DNA from: Paracoccus haematequi | Lineage (GTDB): Bacteria > Pseudomonadota > Alphaproteobacteria > Rhodobacterales > Rhodobacteraceae | Direction: 5' to 3' | DNA length: 64,000 nucleotides | Assembly: GCA_945881965.1 (NCBI GenBank) | Contig: CAMCVS010000012.1 | Span: 1-64,000 of the forward strand | Shown: piece by piece, positions 16,136 to 24,784 of the stretch | Position numbering within the stretch: position 1 is the first letter of the stretch | How the letters are laid out: the number at the start of each line of letters is the position of its first letter | The notes under the pieces: generated by a model | The model's database searches: none | Told to the model about the DNA's origin: nothing | What the model saw: only the letters and a program-made list of their open reading frames with translations | Program-made: the position numbers and the translations under genes

Positions 16136-17146
16136 ATGACACTGCACCCTGTCCCCCTTTCGCCCGTCCTGATGGCCGCCTCTGCCGCAACGCCTGCGGC
16201 GGCACCCGATTGGGTGCATCTGCTGCCCGTCAACCAGGGCCAGATCGAAACCGACGATGCGCGCGGTCCCTATTCGGTGATCGACGTGCAGAGTGTGATC
16301 GACGCCAGCTTTGCTGGTGCCGACCGCCTGCCGATTGATCAGGATCATGCGACCGACCTCGCCGCTCCGAACGGCCTGCCCGCACCCGCGCGCGGCTGGA
16401 TCGTCGAGATGCAGTCCCGCGAGGACGGCGTCTGGGGTCGCGTCGAGTGGACATCCGAGGGCGCTGCCCTGGTTGCTGACCGCGCCTATCGCGGGATCAG
16501 CCCGGTGATCACGCACACCAAGGGCAAGCGGATCACCGCGATCCTGCGGGCCAGCCTGGTCAATCGCCCCAACCTCAAGGGGCTCACCGCCCTGAACGCC
16601 GCCCTGAATGCCACAGAGGAGACACCCGTGGATATGATGCCCAAGATCGCCGAGGCCCTTGGCCTGAAGGCGGACGCCACCGCCGATGACATCATCGCGG
16701 CCATCGGCGAGATGATGAAGAAAAAGCCGGAGGCGGACGTTGCGCCGCCTGCGGCGATGCAGGCCGCGACTTCGGCGATCACATCGCTGCAGGCGCAGGT
16801 CGCGGATCTGACCGTGGCTTTGAACGCGCGGCAGCAGGCCGATCTTCGCACCAAAGCCGAAACGTTCGTCGATGCGGCGATTGGGCAGAAGGTTGCTGGT
16901 CTGAGCGCCGGGACGCGGGATCACTTCATCGCGCTGCACATGGCAGACCCGGCCAGCACCGAAACCACGATCAATGCGCTGCCCAAGCTGGGGCCGACCG
17001 GCATGACCGTCGAGCCGCCCGCTGCCGCCCAGGATGGCCAGATCGCCCTGAACGCCGCGCAGCGTGATGCTGCGCGTGTGCTGGGCATGGACGCTGACAC
17101 CTATGCGAAGGCACTTGCCGCCGACAAGAAGAAGGAAAACGCCTGA
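16136..17146 (+). CDS. Phage prohead protease and scaffold (Mu gpI/gpZ-like)
   Basis: 336 residues from ATG 16136; the longer upstream start is not supported. The N-terminal half (to about 165) is a Mu I-type protease with DRLPIDQDHATDLAAPNGLP APARGWIVEM and YRGISPVITHTKGK. The C-terminal half is helical and rich in A, D, K, as expected for an assembly scaffold. A good internal ribosome site at 16615-16622 precedes an in-frame GTG at 16628, allowing the scaffold to be made alone as in Mu. TGATG overlap with the next gene. Confidence 0.88.
   Translation: MTLHPVPLSPVLMAASAATPAAAPDWVHLLPVNQGQIETDDARGPYSVIDVQSVIDASFAGADRLPIDQDHATDLAAPNGLPAPARGWIVEMQSREDGVWGRVEWTSEGAALVADRAYRGISPVITHTKGKRITAILRASLVNRPNLKGLTALNAALNATEETPVDMMPKIAEALGLKADATADDIIAAIGEMMKKKPEADVAPPAAMQAATSAITSLQAQVADLTVALNARQQADLRTKAETFVDAAIGQKVAGLSAGTRDHFIALHMADPASTETTINALPKLGPTGMTVEPPAAAQDGQIALNAAQRDAARVLGMDADTYAKALAADKKKENA
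16615..16630 (+). promoter_or_regulatory. Internal translation start for a scaffold protein
   Basis: AGAGGAGA (16615-16622), five spacer bases, then GTG at 16628 in frame with the protease gene. Initiation here would give a 172-residue scaffold beginning at the predicted domain boundary. ATG at 16634 and 16637 are further in-frame options. Confidence 0.55.
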
Positions 17147-17580
17147 TGGTTGCTCTGACCTCTGACCGCAATACGCCCCGCCGCACCGGCGACATCAGCA
17201 GCGGCCCGGTTGCTGCGTCGCAGCTGATTTTCGCGGGCGCGTTGGTTGCCCGCAATTCTGCCGGGTATCTGGTGAAGGGCAGCACCGCGACTGGCCTGAC
17301 CGGTGTTGGTCGCGCCGAGGAGCGGGTGGACAATTCCGCCGGTGCTGCCGGTGCCGACACGCTGCGGTACCGCGCAGGGACGCACCTGTTCGCCAACTCG
17401 GCCAGCACGGACCTGATCACCATCGCCGATATCGGCAAGGTCTGCTGGATCGTGGACGATCAGACGGTCGCCAAGACCTCAGCCACCAACACGCGTTCCA
17501 AGGCGGGGATCGTCGAAGATGTCGACGCCACCGGCGTCTGGGTCCGCTTCGATGAAGCTCTGGCCCGCGTGGCCTCGTAA
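17146..17580 (+). CDS. Probable head decoration/capsid-associated protein
   Basis: 144 residues between the scaffold and the capsid gene, the usual place of a decoration or cement protein in siphophages. The sequence is small-residue rich and beta-type (SGPVAASQLIFAGALVARNS, TGLTGVGRAEERVDNS, GIVEDVDATGVWVRFDEAL), fitting a compact beta-barrel like other capsid cement proteins. Family not identified; role inferred from position. Confidence 0.65.
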   Translation: MVALTSDRNTPRRTGDISSGPVAASQLIFAGALVARNSAGYLVKGSTATGLTGVGRAEERVDNSAGAAGADTLRYRAGTHLFANSASTDLITIADIGKVCWIVDDQTVAKTSATNTRSKAGIVEDVDATGVWVRFDEALARVAS

Positions 17581-17591
17581 GGAGAACCCCA

Positions 17592-18482
17592 ATGCTCGTG
17601 AATTCCACAAACCTCGACGCCCTGCGGGTCGGCTTTTCCGGTCAGTTTCAGGCGGGTCTGTCGCAGGCGACGTCGTTGCATACCCGCGTGGCAACCCGGC
17701 TGCAGACGTCCCAGAAGGAACAGAAATACGGCTGGCTGGGCAAGATCCCCAATGTGCGCGAATGGATCGGCGAACGGATCGTCCAAAATCTGATGCAGCA
17801 TGATTATGCCATCAAGGAAAAAGCCCTCGAGCTGACGCTTGGTGTCGACAAGGACGATATCGAGACCGACAACTTGGGGATCTACGGCCCGCTTTTTCAG
17901 GCGATGGGGCAATCCACCGGCGCAACAGCGGACCAGTTGACGTTCGGCCTGTTGGGCAACGGCTTTGCCACCGAATGCTATGACGGCCAGTTCTTCTTTG
18001 ACACCGACCACCCTGTTCTCGACAAAGATGGCAACAAGATTTCGGTCGCCAACACCGATGGCGGATCGGGCACGCCCTGGTTCCTGTTGGATGTCAGCCG
18101 CCCGATCCGCCCGCTGATCCTGCAGGTCCGCAAGGATTTCGAGTTCGTGTCCATGACCCGGACGGATGATGACCACGTCTTCAAGAACAAGGAGTTCCTC
18201 TACGGCGCGGACGCCCGGATGAACGTGGGCTTCGGCTTCTGGCAGATGGCATGGGGGTCGAAGCAGACCCTGAGCGCCGCGAACTACGCCATCGCCCGCG
18301 CTGCGCTGATGGGCATGAAGGGCGATTACGGTCGGCCCTTGGGTATGATGCCTCGCCTGCTGGTGGTGCCGCCCGCGCTGGAAAGCGCTGCGCTGAAGAT
18401 CGTCAACAACGAGCTGGGCGCGAACGGCGAGACCAACGAATGGAAGGGCACCGCTGAAGTGCTCGTCTGTCCCTGGCTTTGA
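17592..18482 (+). CDS. Major capsid protein (Mu gpT-like)
   Basis: 296 residues with conserved gpT features: WLGKIPNVREWIGERIV near residue 50, KALELTLGVDKDDIETDNLG, FFDTDHPV and the C-terminal RLLVVPPALESAALKIVNNE followed by NEWKGTAEVLVCPWL. It forms the icosahedral shell. A strong AAGGAG ribosome site lies 7 nt upstream of ATG 17592, in keeping with high expression. Confidence 0.93.
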   Translation: MLVNSTNLDALRVGFSGQFQAGLSQATSLHTRVATRLQTSQKEQKYGWLGKIPNVREWIGERIVQNLMQHDYAIKEKALELTLGVDKDDIETDNLGIYGPLFQAMGQSTGATADQLTFGLLGNGFATECYDGQFFFDTDHPVLDKDGNKISVANTDGGSGTPWFLLDVSRPIRPLILQVRKDFEFVSMTRTDDDHVFKNKEFLYGADARMNVGFGFWQMAWGSKQTLSAANYAIARAALMGMKGDYGRPLGMMPRLLVVPPALESAALKIVNNELGANGETNEWKGTAEVLVCPWL

Positions 18483-18496
18483 CGGGGACCTGACCC

Positions 18497-18889
18497 ATGG
18501 CGCGCAAAGTGAAACCTGAAACTCCGGACACCCTCGCAGCGCCCCCCGCGCCCGGGGCCGTGATCCCGGAGGCGGCGGTAGGTGGGGACACCCTGCCGTC
18601 GGCAGGGGCGGTTGGCAGTGCCGCCCCCGAACCTCTTTCGCCGACAATGAGCGAGCTGGCGGATCACGCCGCTGCAGTGCTGTCTGGGGTTCTGGCAAAC
18701 GGCGATATCGATCTTTCGGAATGCTGGACCGTCTCCGGGCCCAAGCGCGGACGGCGTCGCGCCGGAATGTATTTCGGACTGCAGGCTGTCTTGGTCGACC
18801 TGCGCAGCCTTACTGACGCCCAGCGGGACGCCATCAAAGATGACCCGATGCTTCTGGTCCGGCCCGCCTTGCGGGCGTCTACGGACTGA
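18497..18889 (+). CDS. Phage structural-region protein with proline/alanine-rich N-terminus
   Basis: 130 residues. The first 50 are a low-complexity P/A/G linker; the rest is a small domain (ELADHAAAVLSGVLANGDID ... KRGRRRAGMYFGLQAVLVDL ... QRDAIKDDPMLLVRPAL). It sits between capsid and DUF1320 genes, the place of Mu gp35-like proteins. A head-tail joining or capsid role is likely but unproven. Confidence 0.6.
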   Translation: MARKVKPETPDTLAAPPAPGAVIPEAAVGGDTLPSAGAVGSAAPEPLSPTMSELADHAAAVLSGVLANGDIDLSECWTVSGPKRGRRRAGMYFGLQAVLVDLRSLTDAQRDAIKDDPMLLVRPALRASTD

Positions 18890-18961
18890 CAGGTCCGCGC
18901 CGGACATTCCTCCCTGGTGGCTAAGACCCCGGTCTGGTGCGCTTGCTCTGAAAGGGGCCTC

Positions 18962-18986
18962 CCCGAAGGCGGTCACCGCCTTCGGG
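18962..18986 (+). other. Strong 11-bp hairpin between structural genes
   Basis: Perfect inverted repeat CCCGAAGGCGG-TCA-CCGCCTTCGGG, 21 nt upstream of the DUF1320 start. No T-run follows. It could protect or process the capsid message, or be a rho-assisted attenuator. The 117-nt gap around it is the largest in the head operon apart from 16023-16135. Confidence 0.6.
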
Positions 18987-19006
18987 ATCAGAGCAGGAGA
19001 TGACCG

Positions 19007-19435
19007 ATGGCCTATACCACGCTTGCAGCCCTGACAGCCCGGTTCGGTGCCGACATGCTGACCCGCGCCACGGACCGCGCGGCCGTGCCCACGGGGGCCA
19101 TTGACGCGGCCGTCGTGGCCAAGGCCATCGCAGATGCGCAGGCCGTCATCGATGGCTATCTGGCCGGTCGCTATGCCCTGCCGCTGGCAGATGTGCCGCC
19201 GCTGGTCGCCGCGCTGGCCGAGGACGTGGCCATCTGGAAGCTGCACCCCTATGATCCGGACCCCAAGGTGAAAGCGGACTACGACGCCGCAATGCGGGCG
19301 CTGCGTGACATCGCGGCGGGCACCATCCGGCTGCCATTGGCAGGCGCGGAGATCGCTGGTTCGGGCAGCACCGGCGCGCAGGTCACGGACCGCGCGCGGC
19401 CCTTCACCGAAGACAATATGCGGGGATACATCTGA
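19007..19435 (+). CDS. DUF1320 protein, head-tail connector region (Mu gp36)
   Basis: 142 residues starting MAYTTLAALTARFGADMLTR, a standard DUF1320 opening; the DAQAVIDGYLAGRYALPL motif and ALAEDVAIWKLH are also family-typical. DUF1320 proteins are head-completion/adaptor proteins of Mu-like phages. AGGAGATG upstream acts as ribosome site; the stop overlaps the next start by 1 nt. Confidence 0.9.
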   Translation: MAYTTLAALTARFGADMLTRATDRAAVPTGAIDAAVVAKAIADAQAVIDGYLAGRYALPLADVPPLVAALAEDVAIWKLHPYDPDPKVKADYDAAMRALRDIAAGTIRLPLAGAEIAGSGSTGAQVTDRARPFTEDNMRGYI

Positions 19436-19860
19436 TGCTGGTCGAGGAGGTCCGCCAGCGTCTGTTGGGGCGCGCAGCCGTCGCGCGCTGTGAGGGCACA
19501 GTCGAGCTGACCGCGCTGATCGCTGCCGGTCAGATGCCTGCCGCCCCGGAAAGCGCATTCGTGGTGCCGATGGGGTTTCGCGGCGGCGCGGTGCGGTCGA
19601 CCGGATCGGCCTTCGTTCAAAGCTGTGAAGAGGCCGTAGCCGTGGTGCTGGCGTTGCGCGTGGCAAGCGGTGTCACCGCGCCCGACCTGACGCTTGAAGC
19701 TCGGATCGATGCCGTGATCGCAGCCGTGGCCGGATGGCAGCCCGCAGGGGCCATGGACGTGTTCCGCCTGGTGCGCGCGAACATGCTGAGCTTCCAGAAA
19801 GGCATCGTCCTTTACCAGATCGAGTTCGCCACAAGTTCGGAATTGAGGATCGTCACATGA
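19435..19860 (+). CDS. Probable tail terminator / Mu gp37-like protein
   Basis: 141 residues. MLVEEVRQRLLGR at the N-terminus and a mixed alpha/beta remainder (FVQSCEEAVAVVLALRVAS, FRLVRANMLSFQKGIVLYQI EF) fit a tail-terminator fold and the gp37 position after DUF1320. Sequence families here are very divergent, so the label rests mainly on gene order. ATGA overlap with the next small gene. Confidence 0.7.
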   Translation: MLVEEVRQRLLGRAAVARCEGTVELTALIAAGQMPAAPESAFVVPMGFRGGAVRSTGSAFVQSCEEAVAVVLALRVASGVTAPDLTLEARIDAVIAAVAGWQPAGAMDVFRLVRANMLSFQKGIVLYQIEFATSSELRIVT

Positions 19861-20000
19861 GCAAGAAACCCGTCGCTGCCACAGCGCCGCTGCCTGCCTC
19901 GGGTGGCAGCTACGTCCTGGAAGGCGGGCAGTTGAAGCCCGCCACGACCCCGTCAACAGGCGTTGAACCGACCGTTCAAGCCCCGAAGAAGGAGGCCTGA
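19857..20000 (+). CDS. 47-residue phage protein, unknown
   Basis: ATG 19857 overlaps the previous stop. The product is short, basic and proline/threonine-rich (ATAPLPASGGSYVLEGGQLK) with a GG-GG pattern and a basic tail. It occupies the place of the small DUF2635-type gene of Mu, but I see no clear family match. Confidence 0.55.
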   Translation: MSKKPVAATAPLPASGGSYVLEGGQLKPATTPSTGVEPTVQAPKKEA

Positions 20001-20002
20001 AG

Positions 20003-20941
20003 ATGGCCCAGAAATACTGGAACCAGAAGGTGCTGCTGGCTGTGCTGGAAACCACCTATGGCGTCGATCCGGCGCCCGTGGGGGCGGATGATGCCATTCT
20101 TGCGCAGCAAGTGAGCCTGCAGCCGATGGAAGGCAACGACGTGGCGCGCGAGCTGGAACGCGCGTTCATGGCGTCCGATGCCACGCTGGTCGCCGATCTG
20201 CATGCCAAGCTGTCGTTCCGGGTCGAGCTGGCCCCGTCTGGCACTGCCGGTACCGCGCCCGCCTGGGGCAAGCTGCTGCGCGCCTGTGGTTGCGCGCAGA
20301 CCGTCTCGGTCGGGACATCGGTGACCTACAACCCGGTCAGCGCCGGGTTCGAGAGCATCACGCTGCATTTCCACTATGATGGCATCCGCCATGTGCTGAC
20401 GGGTGCGCGCGGCACCGTGAAGCTCATGCTGAAAACCGGCAATGTGCCCCATCTGGAATTCGAATTCACCGGTCGGTTCGCCCCGGCCACTGACGCCGCG
20501 CAGCCCGTCGCGGTCCTGACCGCGTTCAAGGCCCCGGTGGTTGCCAATGCCGCAAACACCCCGACGTTCACACTGGCTGGTGTGGCGATGGCACTGCGGT
20601 CGCTGTCGTTCAACGCGGGCGTCCAGGTGGAGCCTCGTTTCCTGATTGGTGCGGCAGACAGCATGATCGTCACAGCGCGCGAAGAGCTGATCGAGGCCAC
20701 GGTCGAGGCGCGCGCGATGGCGACGTTCAACCCTTACGCCCGCGCGGCTGCGAACGAGCGGATGCCGCTGGTGCTGCAGCACGGCACCATTGCCGGGGCG
20801 CGCGCCGCTCTGAACGTGCCGCTGGCGCAGTTGCAGCGCCCGACCGGCGTCGAGCAGCAGCAGAACATCGCCGAATGGCCGCTGCGGTTCGTGCCGCAGC
20901 CCGACACCGGCAACGACCAGTGGACGCTGGTCCTGACCTGA
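20003..20941 (+). CDS. Phage tail tube protein (siphovirus type)
   Basis: 312 residues. The opening KVLLAVLETTYGVDPAPVGA followed by DDAILAQQVSLQP is typical of tail tube proteins of long non-contractile tails, and the rest is beta-rich. It lies just before the frameshifted chaperone and tape measure genes, as in lambda-like tails. A sheath gene is absent, which separates this phage from Mu itself. Confidence 0.85.
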   Translation: MAQKYWNQKVLLAVLETTYGVDPAPVGADDAILAQQVSLQPMEGNDVARELERAFMASDATLVADLHAKLSFRVELAPSGTAGTAPAWGKLLRACGCAQTVSVGTSVTYNPVSAGFESITLHFHYDGIRHVLTGARGTVKLMLKTGNVPHLEFEFTGRFAPATDAAQPVAVLTAFKAPVVANAANTPTFTLAGVAMALRSLSFNAGVQVEPRFLIGAADSMIVTAREELIEATVEARAMATFNPYARAAANERMPLVLQHGTIAGARAALNVPLAQLQRPTGVEQQQNIAEWPLRFVPQPDTGNDQWTLVLT

Positions 20942-20965
20942 TCCTGATCTGGAAAGAGAGACATC

Positions 20966-21319
20966 ATGCTGACGATTTCGAAAAAGCTGCGCTGGGTCCA
21001 TACCGTGACCGTCCTCGTGCCCGCCGATCATGGGCAAGATGAGCAGACCTGCCGGGTCACGTTCCAGCTCGCCCCGACTGAGGTGCTGGCCGAGGCGAAT
21101 ACCAACGCCGATCTGCTGATCGAGGCGGTCGTGGCGCGGATCGACGACCTGGTCGACGGTGACGGTCGTCCGCTGGACTGGGATGACGAGCTGCGGCGTG
21201 AAGTGCTGACGCTGCCTTATGTGCGCATGGCTGTGATCAAGGCGTATTTCGCGTCTGTATCAGGCGCACGGTCGGGAAACTTCGATGGGTCGGCGGGGCT
21301 TGGGCGCGCGGCGAACTGA
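20966..21319 (+). CDS. Tail assembly chaperone (G-type product)
   Basis: 117 residues. Its position between tail tube and tape measure identifies it as the chaperone that coats the tape measure during tail assembly. The ribosome site GAAAGAGAG is 6-8 nt upstream. A slippery heptamer in the correct phase near its 3' end joins it to the following frame, giving a long G-T product at low frequency. Confidence 0.82.
   Translation: MLTISKKLRWVHTVTVLVPADHGQDEQTCRVTFQLAPTEVLAEANTNADLLIEAVVARIDDLVDGDGRPLDWDDELRREVLTLPYVRMAVIKAYFASVSGARSGNFDGSAGLGRAAN
21274..21280 (+). promoter_or_regulatory. Programmed -1 frameshift site GGGAAAC
   Basis: The heptamer is read as G GGA AAC in the zero frame, matching the X XXY YYZ rule and differing from the lambda G/GT site only in the last base. 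Slippage continues into an open frame that runs to 21627. A 7-bp GGGCGCG / CGCGCCC pairing is possible at 21302-21308 and 21327-21333, about 20 nt downstream. Confidence 0.82.
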
Positions 21320-21627
21320 GCCATGACGCGCCCGCCCGCGACGAGCTGGCGGAAGAGGCCCGTGCTTTTGGCATCGACCCGGCCACCCTGCCAAACCGCG
21401 CCGCCGCGCAAGACTTGTGGGCCGACCACGTGCCTGCGTTCGAAGCGTTTCTTGTTGTCTCGGGCCAGTGGCGGATGACCGGGACGGGCCATGTTCTGGG
21501 CCTTGATTACACGGCGGTGCGCGCCGGGTTCGATCTGGCCGGTGTCAGCGTGACGCCAGACCTGTGGGCCGAAGTGCAACTGATCGAGGCAGGCGCACGA
21601 CGCGCGCTGAACGGAGACGAAAAATGA
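21280..21627 (+). CDS. T-extension of the tail assembly chaperone, reached by -1 frameshift
   Basis: The frame is open from the slippery site and starts KLRWVGGAWARGELSHD in the shifted frame; there is no ribosome-site-preceded start before ATG 21415. The joined G-T protein would be 220 residues. The T part (LAEEARAFGIDPATLPNR, ADHVPAFEAFLVVSGQWRM) would bind the tape measure. It ends in an ATGA overlap with the tape measure gene. Confidence 0.78.
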   Translation, partial: LRWVGGAWARGELSHDAPARDELAEEARAFGIDPATLPNRAAAQDLWADHVPAFEAFLVVSGQWRMTGTGHVLGLDYTAVRAGFDLAGVSVTPDLWAEVQLIEAGARRALNGDEK

Positions 21628-24125
21628 CATTCGTGGTGGGGGGCAGCGTCAAGATCGAGGCGGGACAGGCGAAGGCGGAAGTCCGCGCCGTCCAGGCCGA
21701 AATCGGTAGACTGGCGTCCCAGATCGTCACTTTAGCGCAAGGCGAACGGCAGGCGGTTGCTGCCACCACAGAGCTTGGATCGGCACTTGACCGCGCCGAG
21801 GGGCAGGCACAGCGAGCGGCAAACGCAAATTCGCGCTTAAGTCAAAAGACGCAGGAAACCGGCGAAAGCATGGACCTTGCGGCGGGGTCAGTCGGCAACC
21901 TCGTCAGTCAGTTCAACGATATCGGCGTGATGATGGCGGCAGGCCAGAACCCGCTGACCCTTGCAATCCAGCAGGGCACCCAGATCAGCCAGGTGATCGG
22001 CCCGCTGGGCGCGGCGGGCGCGGTGCGGGCCTTGGGGGCGGCCTTCGTGGGCATGCTGTCGCCGGTCAACCTGATCACCGTTGCCGCCATCGCGGCAGGC
22101 GCGGCGCTGGTGCAGTGGTTCTCGGCATCGGGCGAAGAGGCCGAGAGTTTCGAGGATATCCTCCAGAAAGTGAACGACAGCATCGAAGTGCTGCGGGATC
22201 GCAGCAGTCGGCTGTCACCCACCGGCATCCAGAAGCTGATCGACGATTATGGGCGCGCGGACCAATCGGTGCAGGCGCTGATCCGGTCGCAGGTGGAGCT
22301 GGCATCGCGCGCTGCCGCGACAGAGGTCAACAACCTGATGGGCAGCGTTGCGCCACAGGATGATCCGTCGTTGTTTCAGAAGATGTTCGGCACTGCAGCC
22401 GGGGAACGGACACGCGAATTCGATGCGCTGCGGGAAACGCTGCAACTGACCTACCGAGAGACGCTGCAGCTTGCCGGGGCGTTCAACGCCGTCGCGGCTG
22501 CAGACGGCCCCGATGCGAAGATCGAGGCCCTTAATACGCTGCGGACGAGCATCCTTGAGGTCAAGAATGGGTATGGCGGCCTGAACGATGAAGGCGCGGC
22601 GCTGATCGAGCGGATCAACGCCGCAGCTGACGCGCAGGCAAAGCTTGCCGAAGGTCTGCGCGCGGCGGACGGCATATCGGTCAAGGACGAGGCCACCGCG
22701 CGCGCGATGCTCGCGACCCTGAACGAACAAGCGGCGATCCAGCAGGCGATCAACCAATATGGCGCGGACAGCGTCCAGGTGACCGACCTGCGCGCAGCGG
22801 CGGAACGGGCGGCGTTCAGCGAGGTTCTTAGCACCCTGAACATCTCGCAGGAATTGCGGGACGAGCTGCTGGCAGCGTTCGACAATGCCGAACGGTTTGG
22901 CGCGCTGAACCTGTCCGCAGGTGTTTCTGCGGCAGCGAACGAGGCGGCGCGTCTGGCAGACAACATCGGGGCGGCTTTGCGAAATGCTGCTGCGCTGGCG
23001 TCTCAGGGCATCGGTGATGTCGAGACGGCACGGATCGAAAACCAGTATCGCAGCGACCCTGTGGGCAAGGCCAAGGCTTTGGCTGCGGCGAGGTTCGATG
23101 TGCAGGCATCCGTGCCACCGGGCTTTGTTGCTGATCAGGTCGAGGCGGAGGTTTCGCGGCAGCGATCACAGGTTGTCGCCAATGCCGGTGAGGCCGCGCG
23201 CCTTCGGCAGGCGACAGCCGATGCCAACCGTGCGGATGCAGCAGCTGCGCGCGGATCTAGCGGTGCGCGGTCGGGTCGCAGCGGCGGTGGTCGTGGCGGT
23301 GTCTCCGAGATCGAGCGGCAGCGTGAGGCGCTGGAACGGCTGATCGAGCGCGAGACTACAAGCCTTGATATCGCCCGCCAGACCGATCCGGTGCAGCGCG
23401 AAATGATCCGGCACCGCCAGACGCTGGCAGTGGCAACTGATGCCGAGCGCAGCAAGGTCGAGCAGCTGATCACGGCCCGTGTTCGTGAAACTGAAGCCCT
23501 GAAATCAGCATCCGAAAGCGCCGAGTTTTTTGGCAACATGGGGTACAACGCGCTGGACCAGCTGATTTTGCAGGGCAAGGACTTGGACGATGTGCTGGGC
23601 AGCGTGATCAAGTCGCTGATCTCAGCCGCGCTGAAGGCGGCTGTGCTGGGCGAAGGGCCGCTGGCCAAGGTGTTTGGGATCACCGGCAGCATCTTCGGAG
23701 GGCTTTTGAAGCCCAAGGGGTTGTCGATTGCCGCAAACGCAGAGGGTGGATACTTTGCCGGTCGCGGTACCGGCACAAGCGACGAGAACCTGAGCTGGAT
23801 TTCGGACGGCGAGTTCATTGTCCGCGCCAGCCAGACCAAGAAACACCGCGCGTTGCTGGAGGCAATCAACAGCGGTGGCAGCCTGCCGGGGTTTGCGCGC
23901 GGTGGCTTGGTCGGCGGTGGCGCGTCCGGAGCAAGCACCGTGATCAGCACCGCTGGCCAGCGCACCCTGGTCATCATGCTGGCCCCTGAATTGAAGGCCC
24001 AATGGCTGGGTGAGGCGCGCGACAACAGCGTCCAGATCGTGCAGGGCGGACTGCGTCAGTACGATGCCACGCAACTGCCGCAAAGCCTGTCGCGGGTGCA
24101 GGATGATCCCCGGAGGGTCGGCTGA
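21624..24125 (+). CDS. Tail length tape measure protein
   Basis: 833 residues from ATG 21624. An N-terminal coiled-coil (AEVRAVQAEIGRLASQIVTL) leads to the conserved FNDIGVMMAAGQNPLTLAIQ QGTQISQV motif of lambda-type tape measures at about 95-125 and a hydrophobic segment (LITVAAIAAGAALVQW). Long helical stretches and a C-terminal glycine-rich region with DENLSWISDGEFIVRASQTK follow. At about 0.15 nm per residue this suggests a tail near 125 nm. It overlaps genes on both sides. Confidence 0.93.
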   Translation: MTFVVGGSVKIEAGQAKAEVRAVQAEIGRLASQIVTLAQGERQAVAATTELGSALDRAEGQAQRAANANSRLSQKTQETGESMDLAAGSVGNLVSQFNDIGVMMAAGQNPLTLAIQQGTQISQVIGPLGAAGAVRALGAAFVGMLSPVNLITVAAIAAGAALVQWFSASGEEAESFEDILQKVNDSIEVLRDRSSRLSPTGIQKLIDDYGRADQSVQALIRSQVELASRAAATEVNNLMGSVAPQDDPSLFQKMFGTAAGERTREFDALRETLQLTYRETLQLAGAFNAVAAADGPDAKIEALNTLRTSILEVKNGYGGLNDEGAALIERINAAADAQAKLAEGLRAADGISVKDEATARAMLATLNEQAAIQQAINQYGADSVQVTDLRAAAERAAFSEVLSTLNISQELRDELLAAFDNAERFGALNLSAGVSAAANEAARLADNIGAALRNAAALASQGIGDVETARIENQYRSDPVGKAKALAAARFDVQASVPPGFVADQVEAEVSRQRSQVVANAGEAARLRQATADANRADAAAARGSSGARSGRSGGGRGGVSEIERQREALERLIERETTSLDIARQTDPVQREMIRHRQTLAVATDAERSKVEQLITARVRETEALKSASESAEFFGNMGYNALDQLILQGKDLDDVLGSVIKSLISAALKAAVLGEGPLAKVFGITGSIFGGLLKPKGLSIAANAEGGYFAGRGTGTSDENLSWISDGEFIVRASQTKKHRALLEAINSGGSLPGFARGGLVGGGASGASTVISTAGQRTLVIMLAPELKAQWLGEARDNSVQIVQGGLRQYDATQLPQSLSRVQDDPRRVG

Positions 24126-24784
24126 TGGCGCTGGTTTTCCCTCTGTCGCTGTCGGATTTCATGTCGCGCTTGCCGGTTGGCGAGTTCACGTTCGATCTCG
24201 GCGAAGCGCTGGAGATCAACGAAACGCTGGGCGGCGATCAAATCTCGGCTGACCTCGGGCCCCGCCTGTGGCAGGGCCGGATCGGGCTGGTGCAGATGTC
24301 CTCGGAGGAGTGGTCGGCGCTTGAGCCACGGCTGGAAACGCTGCGGCAGGGCGGCACCGGCTTTCTCGTGACGGACATCCGGCGGCCAGCGCCCGCGGCT
24401 GATCCCAGCGGTGCGGGTCTTGGTAACGCCACACCCACCATTCTGGAATTGCAGGGCGATAACCGGCAGCTGCGGCTGACAGGCTTGCCCGCAGGGTATG
24501 TGCTGCACGCGGGCGACTACATCGGGTTCACTTATGGTACCCCGGAACGCCACGCCCTGCACCGCATCGTGGATGACAGCGTGATTGCCGACATCAACGG
24601 CCAGACTGCGCTGTTCGAGGTGGTCCCGAACCTGCGCCCGGGTACGGCCACGGGTCGGGCGGTGGCGCTGCGGTCACCGATGTGCCGCGCGATCATCAGG
24701 CCGGGTTCGGTGTCAAAGGGTAGCACGTTCAAGACGGTGACCTCCGGTGTCGGCTTTGACTGGGTTCAACGGGTGCGGCCATGA
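24125..24784 (+). CDS. Minor tail protein (distal tail region)
   Basis: 219 residues directly after the tape measure gene, where the distal tail protein is encoded. It is beta-rich with the C-terminal RSPMCRAIIRPGSVSKGSTF pattern seen in tail proteins of Rhodobacterales phages. It likely caps the tube and links it to the tip. Family not named with certainty. TGATG overlap upstream, ATGA overlap downstream. Confidence 0.7.
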   Translation: MALVFPLSLSDFMSRLPVGEFTFDLGEALEINETLGGDQISADLGPRLWQGRIGLVQMSSEEWSALEPRLETLRQGGTGFLVTDIRRPAPAADPSGAGLGNATPTILELQGDNRQLRLTGLPAGYVLHAGDYIGFTYGTPERHALHRIVDDSVIADINGQTALFEVVPNLRPGTATGRAVALRSPMCRAIIRPGSVSKGSTFKTVTSGVGFDWVQRVRP

